NCBI GenBank assembly: GCA_003224835.1
Contig: QHZX01000343.1
Location: forward strand, 12,677 to 18,152
DNA: 5,476 nt
Source: Acidobacteriota bacterium
Lineage (GTDB): Bacteria > Acidobacteriota > Terriglobia > Terriglobales > Acidobacteriaceae
Direction of reading: 5' to 3'
The translations under genes were made by a program, and so were the position numbers. Shown here piece by piece: positions 1 to 5,476 of the stretch. The number at the start of each line of letters is the position of its first letter. The stretch's first letter is position 1. The notes under the pieces were generated by a model, which worked only from the letters and a program-made list of their open reading frames with translations, did no database searches and was not told the origin of the DNA.

Positions 1-636
1 GTGTCATTCGAGCAGGCAGCGTTCGTAGAGCCGGTGAACACCTGCATGAAAGGAATTGAGCGCCTGGCCTTGAAACCGGGCGAGACCGTCCTGGTAATCG
101 GTCAGGGACCCATCGGTATCATATTGAGCGTATTGGCCCAACGTGCTGGGGCTAGGGTAATTACTTCCGATTTACACGAGCAAAGGCTTACAATATCAAA
201 AGGTTTCGGACTCGAAAAAGCAGTTAACAGTACATCTGCTGATGTGGTTGGCGAGGCGCGCAGCCGTAGCGAAGGCCGCGGTGTGGATGCTGCCATTTTG
301 GCGGTTGGGAGCAACAGCCTGATCCGCACAGCCATGGATGCGGTGCGTCCTGGTGGGCGGGTTTTACTGTTTGCCCAAACCCAGCATGGGGAGGCGGTTT
401 TCGACCCGGCAGCGGTATGCGTAGATGAGAAGACGCTGATCGGTTCTTACAGCGCTTCGGTGGACTTGCAGGCAGAGTCGGTGCGTTTCGTAATGGGTCA
501 GGAAATGGCGTTGGAAAAGCTGATCAGCCATCGTTTCCCGCTTTCGAAGGCGGTAGAGGCCTTGGCGCTTGCAGCCCAGCCACAGCCGGATTCGATGAAG
601 ATCGTTATTCAGCCGGGAGTTGAGAGGCAGAAGTGA
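1..636 (+). CDS. Zinc-type medium-chain alcohol/polyol dehydrogenase, 5'-truncated by the window edge
   Basis: This is the C-terminal ~211 residues of a medium-chain dehydrogenase/reductase (MDR), the family of alcohol, sorbitol and threonine dehydrogenases that oxidise an alcohol with NAD(P). The readable part starts at the conserved segment SFEQAAFVEP, whose Glu10 matches the catalytic-domain Glu of zinc MDRs. A Rossmann fold follows, with GQGPIG at residues 34-39 and Asp57 at the end of the second strand, which in this family favours NAD over NADP. The family is normally ~330-350 residues, so about 140 N-terminal residues carrying the Cys and His-Glu zinc ligands should lie upstream. The GTG at position 1 is therefore an internal Val codon, not the start. 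Its stop overlaps the next gene by GTGA, suggesting co-translation. The substrate cannot be told from this part. Confidence 0.88.
   Translation: MSFEQAAFVEPVNTCMKGIERLALKPGETVLVIGQGPIGIILSVLAQRAGARVITSDLHEQRLTISKGFGLEKAVNSTSADVVGEARSRSEGRGVDAAILAVGSNSLIRTAMDAVRPGGRVLLFAQTQHGEAVFDPAAVCVDEKTLIGSYSASVDLQAESVRFVMGQEMALEKLISHRFPLSKAVEALALAAQPQPDSMKIVIQPGVERQK
622..627 (+). promoter_or_regulatory. Ribosome binding site for the second dehydrogenase
   Basis: GAGAGG lies five bases before the GTG at 633, a normal Shine-Dalgarno spacing. It is about 17 bases from the alternative ATG at 645, which is too far. It therefore favours the GTG start, which would overlap the previous stop codon. It sits inside the end of the upstream coding region. 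Confidence 0.5.
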
Positions 637-1682
637 ACGGAAAGATGACAGCCGCCGTCCTCTATGGCAAAGAGGACGTAAAAATTGAGAAAGTACCGAT
701 TCCTCGCCTGGAGCAGGGTGAAGTTCTCGTCAAAGTGCAGGTGGCTCTTACCTGTGGTACCGACCTCAAGGTTTACCAGCGCGGCTATCATGCCCGCATG
801 ATTGTTCCCCCGGCGCTGTTCGGACACGAGTCCGCTGGCGTGATTGAGGAAGTTGGCCCCGGCGTTCGCGGCTTCAAAAAAGGCATGCGGGTTGTTGCGC
901 TGAATTCAGCGCCCTGCCAGACGTGCTTCTACTGCTCCCGCCATCAGGAAAATTTGTGTGAGGACCTGCTTTTCAATAACGGTGCTTACGCGGAATACAT
1001 TCGCGTTCCCCGCCGCATAGTTGACCTCAATATGCTGGCCATTCCGTCTCATGTGAGCTTTGAAGAAGCAGCAATGGTTGAGCCGCTGGCCTGTGTTCTC
1101 CGCGGACTGCACGAAACCAGCGTCGAAATCGGTGACACGGTCGCGGTGATAGGTGCGGGTCCAATCGGATTAATGTTTGTGCACGTGGCGCAAGCCATGG
1201 GGTGCAATGTGATCGCCGTCGTAAAACGCGAATCGCAAATCGAAGCCGCCCAAAAAATGGGTGCGCATGACGTTGTCCACCTGGGTGGAGTCAAAGATCC
1301 AGTTGATGCGGTCCGCGTGCTCTCGCCGGCGGGTCGTGGCGCGGATGTCGTGATTGAGGCGGTAGGACGCCCCGAGGCCTGGATTTGGGCAACAGAAATG
1401 GTCCGCAAGGGGGGAACCGTCAATTTCTTCGGCGGATGCGCAAAAGGCGCTAAGGTCGAACTGGACACAAACCGGCTGCACTATTCAGAGGTCACTCTGA
1501 AAGCTACCTTCCATCACACGCCAGACGCCGTACGCAAGGCCTTTGCTCTGATCGCCGAAAAGAAAATTCGTCCGACTGACTACATCACTGGCGAGGCGCC
1601 GCTCTCCCGTCTGCAGGAGGTCCTGCAGCATATGATGAATCGAAATGGGGACATAAAGACGGCGATCATCCCCGGCCAGTGA
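633..1682 (+). CDS. Zinc-dependent medium-chain dehydrogenase (sorbitol/threonine dehydrogenase-like)
   Basis: This is a complete 349-residue MDR enzyme of normal family length. The N-terminal GroES-like domain carries the catalytic zinc ligands Cys41 (TCGTD), His65-Glu66 (GHE) and Glu150 (VEPLAC). The structural zinc lobe has the four expected cysteines at 95, 98, 101 and 109. The Rossmann domain has GAGPIG at 174-179. At the end of the second strand the usual acidic residue is replaced by Val197 followed by Lys198-Arg199, a pattern that fits NADP(H) better than NAD(H) (inference). It is predicted to be a cytosolic alcohol/polyol or sugar-derivative oxidoreductase; the substrate is unknown. 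It is clearly a paralogue of the truncated upstream gene: both share the (V/S)FE(E/Q)AA.VEP and G.GPIG blocks. The GTG start at 633 overlaps the preceding TGA and has a plausible ribosome site. ATG 645 would shorten the protein by four residues. Confidence 0.92.
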   Translation: MNGKMTAAVLYGKEDVKIEKVPIPRLEQGEVLVKVQVALTCGTDLKVYQRGYHARMIVPPALFGHESAGVIEEVGPGVRGFKKGMRVVALNSAPCQTCFYCSRHQENLCEDLLFNNGAYAEYIRVPRRIVDLNMLAIPSHVSFEEAAMVEPLACVLRGLHETSVEIGDTVAVIGAGPIGLMFVHVAQAMGCNVIAVVKRESQIEAAQKMGAHDVVHLGGVKDPVDAVRVLSPAGRGADVVIEAVGRPEAWIWATEMVRKGGTVNFFGGCAKGAKVELDTNRLHYSEVTLKATFHHTPDAVRKAFALIAEKKIRPTDYITGEAPLSRLQEVLQHMMNRNGDIKTAIIPGQ

Positions 1683-1683
1683 A

Positions 1684-1723
1684 GTAATTGAGTAACTTCG
1701 TAATTGTGTAATTTGGTAATTTG
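1684..1723 (+). repeat. Five tandem 8-bp units, left arm
   Basis: Five consecutive octamers read GTAATTGA, GTAACTTC, GTAATTGT, GTAATTTG and GTAATTTG. Each begins GTAA and the last two are identical. The array forms the left arm of the larger inverted repeat. Confidence 0.8.
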
Positions 1724-1768
1724 CGAACGATATCTGGGCGCTGATTGAGTTGTTTTGTCCTGAGGTGT

Positions 1769-1805
1769 TCAAGTACCAAATTACAAAATTTCCCAATTAC
1801 TCAAT
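1769..1805 (-). repeat. Reverse-oriented copies of the 8-bp unit, right arm
   Basis: Reading the plus strand, octamers TCAAGTAC, CAAATTAC, AAAATTTC and CCAATTAC (1769-1800) follow one another in register, then TCAAT. Three of the four end TAC and the other ends TTC, and two are near-exact complements of the GTAATTKG unit. This arm is more degenerate than the left one. Confidence 0.7.
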
Positions 1806-2715
1806 GAGTGTTTCTTCCCCAATCTGGTCGCACGTTCCTGCAGAGTATGCGATTCCATCGCAGCCTCCTTCCATGCAGGATGCGTACGCGTATTGCGAAC
1901 GCCTGGCGCGCTCCCATTACGAGAACTTTTCGGTGGCCACTTGGTTCTTGCCTAAGCGCCTCCGCCAGCATTTTTACAATGTCTATGCCTACTGCCGGAT
2001 ATCCGATGACCTCGGCGATGAGACCGGCAATCGCGAGGCTTCTCTACAATTGCTTGACGAATGGGAATCTGAACTAAACGCATGCTACGCCGGCCAGCCC
2101 CGGCATCCCGTGTTTGTGGCCTTGGCTGGAACCGTCCGCGAGTTCGATATCCCGAAACAAACCTTCGCAGATCTGCTCACCGCCTTTCGCCAAGACCAGA
2201 AAATCACTCGCTACGAAACCTTCAATGACCTGCTTGACTATTGCCACTATTCTGCGAACCCGGTCGGACATTTGGTGCTCTATCTTTGTGGCTATCGCGA
2301 TTCCGATCGCCAGCAGCTTTCTGATTACACCTGCACCGCATTGCAACTCGCCAACTTCTGGCAGGACGTGAGCGCAGATTACGAAAAAGGCCGGATTTAT
2401 CTTCCACTTGAGGACCTCCGGAGATACGGCGTCAGTGAACAAGACATTGCCTCGAAAAACAATAACGCAGGATTTCTGGAAATGATGCGCTTCGAAGTGC
2501 AGCGGGCCCGTGAATGGTTTCACCGAGGATTTCCACTGGCCAGCCAAGTGAGCCGCGAACTCGCGATTGATATCGAGCTTTTCAGCCGCGGTGGCCAGCA
2601 GATCCTGAATGCTATCGAACGCCAAGGATACGCCGTGCTGGGCCGGCGGCCAGTTATCTCTAAGTCACGCAAACTCGCTCTGGTAGCCAGAGCGGCCCTA
2701 AATAAGTTCGTATGA
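1804..2715 (+). CDS. hpnC: Hydroxysqualene synthase HpnC
   Basis: This 303-residue trans-isoprenyl diphosphate synthase of the squalene/phytoene synthase family is predicted to convert presqualene diphosphate to hydroxysqualene. The family signature FSVATWFLPKRLRQ (42-55) is followed by the first Asp-rich motif DDLGDE (68-73) and the second motif with Asp188 and Asp192 in NFWQDVSADYEKGRIYLP (184-201). These aspartates bind the Mg-diphosphate. HpnC is assigned over phytoene synthase because hpnD and hpnE follow directly. I chose the ATG at 1804, since family homology begins about 20-30 residues after it. An in-frame TTG at 1750 would add 18 residues encoded by the intergenic repeat and is unlikely. 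No clear ribosome site precedes 1804. The stop overlaps hpnD by ATGA. Confidence 0.92.
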   Translation: MSVSSPIWSHVPAEYAIPSQPPSMQDAYAYCERLARSHYENFSVATWFLPKRLRQHFYNVYAYCRISDDLGDETGNREASLQLLDEWESELNACYAGQPRHPVFVALAGTVREFDIPKQTFADLLTAFRQDQKITRYETFNDLLDYCHYSANPVGHLVLYLCGYRDSDRQQLSDYTCTALQLANFWQDVSADYEKGRIYLPLEDLRRYGVSEQDIASKNNNAGFLEMMRFEVQRAREWFHRGFPLASQVSRELAIDIELFSRGGQQILNAIERQGYAVLGRRPVISKSRKLALVARAALNKFV

Positions 2716-3644
2716 GCAGCGTGGCCCAATTTCCGACGCCTTTCATGCCGACCGAGTCGCAGCTCCACATGGCTTACTCGGTATGCCGCGGAATCACGCG
2801 TGCGCAGGCGAAAAATTTTTATTACGGTTTTCTTGTCCTTCCCAAGCGCAAACGTCAGGCCCTAAGCGCGGTTTATGCGTTTATGCGGCGCTGCGACGAT
2901 ATTGCTGATGATCCAGCGCTCTCGGCACCTGACCGCAAACAGAAACTCGATGCCTGGATTGACGCATTTCACGCTGCTGAAGCCAGCCATCCCACAGACG
3001 ATCCGGTGCTTCTGGCGGTTGTGGATGCGCAACGCAGATTCGGTATTCCGGTCGGCTTGCTCGACCAACTCGCGTTTGGCACGGCGATGGATGTGGAAGA
3101 AGGCAATCAGGACCAGAATTATCCTCGCCATCCGATTCAATACCGCAATTTTCAGGAGCTGGAACGCTATTGCTACAACGTGGCTTCTGTGGTCGGCTTG
3201 GTATGCATCCACGTCTTTGGTTACAAAGACCCCTCGGCCGAACCGCTGGCCGAACGCCTTGGCCTCGCATTTCAGCTGACTAACATTATTCGCGACGTGA
3301 AGGAAGACGCATTGCTAGGGCGAGTTTACCTGCCGCAGGATGATTTGGCGCGCTTCGGAATCCCGGCTGCCGACCTGGAAACGATGACCGATCCAGGCCG
3401 ATTGCGTCCGCTGCTCGAGTTCGAAGCGCAGCGCGCATTTGAAAATTACCATGCCGGCGATGATCTTCTGCATCTGATCTCGGAAGACAGCCAGCCTGCG
3501 CTCTGGGTGTTAATAAATATCTATCGCGGCTTGCTGCAGAAAATTGTCCGCCTCAATTACGACGTCTTCACCCGGAAAGTTAGTCTCACGCTCCCCGAGA
3601 AGCTCAGCATTTTCGGAAGAGGCTTCTTGAAGCGAATGCTCTAA
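2712..3644 (+). CDS. hpnD: Presqualene diphosphate synthase HpnD
   Basis: This 310-residue squalene/phytoene synthase family protein is predicted to join two farnesyl diphosphates head-to-head into presqualene diphosphate, the first committed step of bacterial HpnCDE squalene synthesis. The block KNFYYGFLVLPKRKRQAL (34-51) precedes the first Asp-rich motif CDDIADD (61-67). The second motif, with Asn191, Asp195 and Asp199, lies in NIIRDVKEDALLGRVYLP (191-208). Both are intact, so the enzyme should be active. It is a diverged paralogue of HpnC: the motif CDDIAD here contrasts with SDDLGDE there, and this CDDIAD form is typical of HpnD and phytoene synthases. A phytoene synthase cannot be excluded from sequence alone, but the gene order makes HpnD much more likely. 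The start overlaps the hpnC stop by ATGA and the stop overlaps the hpnE start by TAATG, with no strong ribosome site of its own, so translational coupling is likely. Confidence 0.92.
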   Translation: MSSVAQFPTPFMPTESQLHMAYSVCRGITRAQAKNFYYGFLVLPKRKRQALSAVYAFMRRCDDIADDPALSAPDRKQKLDAWIDAFHAAEASHPTDDPVLLAVVDAQRRFGIPVGLLDQLAFGTAMDVEEGNQDQNYPRHPIQYRNFQELERYCYNVASVVGLVCIHVFGYKDPSAEPLAERLGLAFQLTNIIRDVKEDALLGRVYLPQDDLARFGIPAADLETMTDPGRLRPLLEFEAQRAFENYHAGDDLLHLISEDSQPALWVLINIYRGLLQKIVRLNYDVFTRKVSLTLPEKLSIFGRGFLKRML

Positions 3645-5053
3645 TGTCTTCCGTACATTCCACGCCATCCAAATCTAGCAGTGCTGTGCAGGACCGCGCT
3701 CCCACGGTTGCGATCGTCGGCGGTGGGCTTGCTGGGCTTGGCGCCGCGTGTGCGCTTTCCGAAAGCGGCTTTCGCGTGAGCCTATTCGAGCGGCGTCCTT
3801 ATCTGGGCGGTCGTGCTTCTTCCTATGAACATCTCGGCACGGGCGAGGTGGTGGACAATTGCCAGCACGTGCTCTTCGGACTGTGCACGAACCTGATCGA
3901 GTTCTACAAGCGAATCGGGATCGAAGAGAAAATCCGCTGGTTCGATCGCATGACCTTTATCGAGCCGGGTGGGAGACGGTCAGTACTGAAACCGAGTTTT
4001 TTGCCAGCCCCGCTTCAGTTGACGCCTTCATTTCTAGGATTCAAGTTCCTGAACGCGTGGGACAAGATCGTGCTCTCCAGAGCTCTAGCTGTGCTAATCA
4101 CTAGCCAAGCGAAAGATGACGGAACTTCGTTTCAGGAATGGCTACATCGGCACCGTCAAACTCATAATGCTATCGAGCGCTTCTGGAAACCAATTCTGGT
4201 CAGTGCATTAAGTGAGGACATGGACCGCATAGCGGTGCCATACGCGGCACAAGTAAACGCGGCAAGAGATCACATAACAGCTCACGGCGGGACGGTCCGG
4301 CTGCGTAACAGTGTTCAAGCATTTCGTCCGACGAAAAACGGAGCGCGGCTCAAATTGCAAGATTCAGAGGAAGATTTTGATTATGCAGTGCTGGCCGTAC
4401 CATTCGACTCACTCGCAAAGCTTCTTCCCGATTCCGCTGAATCTGGGAAGCTTCGTGAAAAGCTGTCGCACTTCGAAACTTCTCCGATTACCGGTGTCCA
4501 CCTCTGGTTCGATCGTCAGATTACCGATCTGCCGCATGCCGTGCTTCTCGACCGCACCATTCAATGGATGTTCCACAAATCGATGTTGCTCGAGAAGGCT
4601 TCAGGTCCAGTTTTAAAATCCAGCGAAAATGGATCGGGAGAAATCGAACCGCGACCCAGTTACGTCGAGTTGGTCATCAGCTCATCGAAGTCTCTGGTCG
4701 AAAAATCGCGTCAGGAAATCATCGATCTCGCATTGAGCGAAGTGCACGAATTTTTTCCCGGAGCTCGCGACGCCCACTTGGTTAAAGCCACCGTCATTAA
4801 AGAGGTGAATGCCACCTTCTCGCCGATGCCAGGAATTGACGCTTACCGTCCGCAATCACAAAGCGCGTGGCCGCACATTTTTCTCGCAGGGGACTGGACG
4901 GCGACGGGTTGGCCCGCGACCATGGAGGGCGCGGTCAGAAGCGGGTACATTGCAGCGGCAGAAATTTCGAAGAGGGCTGGCGCAGCCCGTAGCTTTATCG
5001 CGCCCGACTTGCCCAGCGCTGGCCTCATGCGAATATTTGGTTGCACTGGCTAG
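3644..5053 (+). CDS. hpnE: Hydroxysqualene dehydroxylase HpnE (FAD amine-oxidase/desaturase fold), apparently with an internal deletion
   Basis: This 469-residue flavoprotein is predicted to reduce hydroxysqualene to squalene, the last step of the HpnCDE route. After a ~20-residue Ser-rich, low-complexity N-terminus comes the FAD-binding motif VAIVGGGLAGLGAA (22-35), with the ribose-binding Glu49 and then the GGR motif (55-57). The family block FWKPILVSALSEDMDR is at 180-195. The C-terminal FAD motif FLAGDWTATGWPATMEGAVR is at 413-432. A ~28-residue tail follows the last helix. From memory of the family, the segment between the SALSEDMDR block and the HGGTVRL strand (214-220) should contain ~25-30 more residues, including a Pro-x-x-x-Leu stretch. 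Here AAQV (201-204) runs straight into NAARDHI. The reading frame is otherwise open. Phytoene desaturase-type function is the alternative, but synteny favours HpnE. Confidence 0.9.
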   Translation: MSSVHSTPSKSSSAVQDRAPTVAIVGGGLAGLGAACALSESGFRVSLFERRPYLGGRASSYEHLGTGEVVDNCQHVLFGLCTNLIEFYKRIGIEEKIRWFDRMTFIEPGGRRSVLKPSFLPAPLQLTPSFLGFKFLNAWDKIVLSRALAVLITSQAKDDGTSFQEWLHRHRQTHNAIERFWKPILVSALSEDMDRIAVPYAAQVNAARDHITAHGGTVRLRNSVQAFRPTKNGARLKLQDSEEDFDYAVLAVPFDSLAKLLPDSAESGKLREKLSHFETSPITGVHLWFDRQITDLPHAVLLDRTIQWMFHKSMLLEKASGPVLKSSENGSGEIEPRPSYVELVISSSKSLVEKSRQEIIDLALSEVHEFFPGARDAHLVKATVIKEVNATFSPMPGIDAYRPQSQSAWPHIFLAGDWTATGWPATMEGAVRSGYIAAAEISKRAGAARSFIAPDLPSAGLMRIFGCTG

Positions 5054-5430
5054 CTTGCGCCCAGTGCTTTGTATTGCTGCTCGCTAAGCGGCACCACGCT
5101 CAGCCGTCCTTGCCGCACTAATGGCGAATCCGCGAACAGCTTATTAGATTTGATTTCGGCGAGCGTAACAGGTTTTGGCAGCGGCTTGCCGGCCTTGATT
5201 TTTACCTGCGGGTTCTTGGGATCAGACGCATCTACCGAGAGCACCGCTGCTGTTCCTACTGCGCTCTTAACATCTCCGGTTTCGTAGATGATAAGCTGGT
5301 CGCCTGTTTTCATCCCGCGAAGGTTTTTCAGGGCCACCGGATTCGACACGCCATCCCAGATTGTGGCCCCTTCACCTTGAAGACGCTGGAACGAATATTC
5401 AGACGGCTCGGTTTTGAGCAGGTAGCGCAT
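5050..5430 (-). CDS. EVE-domain (PUA-like) protein
   Basis: This complete 126-residue protein consists of essentially one EVE domain, a PUA-like fold thought to read modified bases in nucleic acid; stand-alone members have no settled function. Visible family landmarks are LLKTEPSEYSF (4-14), WDGV (25-28), MKTGDQLIIY (40-49), LPKPVTL (84-90) and the closing LVRQGRLSVVPLS (104-116). Many members have Tyr-Trp near the start and a Tyr-His-Ser after the second strand; this one has Tyr3-Leu4 and Tyr49-Glu-Thr. It is also at the short end of the family (~130-150). It lies opposite hpnE, and the two stop codons overlap, so it is not part of the squalene operon. The ATG at 5430 is the natural start, as the KTEP motif begins six residues later. 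No strong ribosome site is visible. Confidence 0.88.
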   Translation of the reverse strand: MRYLLKTEPSEYSFQRLQGEGATIWDGVSNPVALKNLRGMKTGDQLIIYETGDVKSAVGTAAVLSVDASDPKNPQVKIKAGKPLPKPVTLAEIKSNKLFADSPLVRQGRLSVVPLSEQQYKALGAS

Positions 5431-5435
5431 TAGAT

Positions 5436-5476
5436 TTACTGCGGCGGCTTCTGATCTTTCTGGTCACCGGGGTGTT
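5436..5476 (-). CDS. Possible C-terminal tail of another minus-strand gene, cut by the window edge
   Basis: Reading the minus strand inward from the window end gives HPGDQKDQKPPQ followed by TAA, which finishes five bases before the EVE start codon. A polar Lys/Gln/Pro-rich tail and the tight spacing look like the end of a gene cotranscribed with the EVE gene. Twelve codons are too few to be sure, and no family can be named. Confidence 0.35.
   Translation of the reverse strand, partial: HPGDQKDQKPPQ

Larger units (their letters stand above)
1684..1805. repeat. AT-rich imperfect inverted repeat filling the dehydrogenase-hpnC spacer
   Basis: The left arm (about 1687-1723) and the right arm (about 1770-1805) are imperfect reverse complements separated by a ~46-base loop. 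Two blocks match perfectly: ATTGAGTAA at 1687-1695 with TTACTCAAT at 1797-1805, and TGTAATTTGGTA at 1707-1718 with TACCAAATTACA at 1774-1785. Between them pairing is weaker. The element begins one base after the upstream stop codon and ends within the hpnC start codon, so it occupies practically the whole spacer. It is far richer in A+T than the flanking genes. It could be a decayed miniature mobile or REP-like intergenic element, or an RNA hairpin affecting hpnC. There is no U-tract after a compact stem, so it does not look like an ordinary intrinsic terminator. Confidence 0.8.

Noticed and set aside
1..3. GTG at position 1 as a true start codon
   Set aside because: Alignment with the neighbouring paralogue places it at about residue 141 of a normal MDR enzyme, so the gene begins before the window.
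1049..1481. Two long open frames on the minus strand inside the second dehydrogenase
   Set aside because: They lie fully opposite a well-supported gene, have Ser/Thr/Pro- or Arg/His-rich compositions typical of antisense frames, and show no recognisable motif.
2074..2625. A 183-codon minus-strand open frame opposite hpnC
   Set aside because: It is antisense to a clear HpnC with intact motifs; the protein shows no family features and has no ribosome site or operon context.
2862..3279. Open frames on both strands overlapping hpnD
   Set aside because: They are out-of-frame or antisense shadows of hpnD with Arg/Trp/Cys-rich composition and no motifs.
4974..4988. GGGCTG-GCG-CAGCCC hairpin near the end of hpnE as a terminator
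   Set aside because: It is a perfect 6-bp stem but lies within the coding region ~65 bases before the stop and is not followed by a T-tract.
1804..5053. Carotenoid (crtB/crtI) cluster instead of squalene genes
   Set aside because: Two paralogous synthases followed by an FAD oxidoreductase in this order, with overlapping ends, is the HpnCDE arrangement; the HpnC-type SDDLGDE motif also fits.
1..5476. CRISPR arrays, tRNA/rRNA genes, transposases, toxin-antitoxin or phage genes
   Set aside because: I saw no spaced direct repeats, no cloverleaf-like sequence and no proteins of these kinds on either strand; the only repeat structure is the spacer element at 1684-1805.

Overview
The window holds a bacterial squalene/hopanoid-precursor operon in the order hpnC, hpnD, hpnE. 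Two medium-chain zinc-dependent dehydrogenase genes precede it, and a convergent EVE-domain gene follows it. Gene content, moderate GC, dense coding and an AT-rich intergenic repeat suggest a soil-type bacterium. Acidobacteriota is my best guess, but it rests on general resemblance and not on any search.

Layout. Positions 1-636 are the C-terminal part of a zinc-type alcohol/polyol dehydrogenase whose N-terminal domain lies before the window. A second, complete enzyme of the same superfamily (633-1682) overlaps its stop codon. Positions 1683-1803 are an AT-rich spacer filled by a large imperfect inverted repeat. Its left arm is built from 8-bp tandem units (GTAATTKN-like), and its right arm runs into the hpnC start codon. 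hpnC (1804-2715), hpnD (2712-3644) and hpnE (3644-5053) follow on the same strand, joined by ATGA and TAATG overlaps. An EVE-domain gene (5430-5050, minus strand) converges on hpnE, and the two stop codons share the palindrome CTAG. The last ~40 bases may hold the tail of another minus-strand gene.

How the genes work together. In characterised systems HpnD condenses two farnesyl diphosphates to presqualene diphosphate, HpnC converts that to hydroxysqualene, and HpnE reductively removes the hydroxyl to give squalene. Squalene is the substrate of squalene-hopene cyclase, which is not in this window. The two dehydrogenases may be a separate redox pair; nothing in the sequence ties them to squalene chemistry.

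Most worth a second look: (1) HpnE appears to lack about 25-30 residues of its central region in frame; (2) the inverted repeat covers the hpnC start; (3) the two tandem dehydrogenases differ at the cofactor-specificity position; (4) the convergent stop codons overlap. I found no convincing evidence of a wholly new system.
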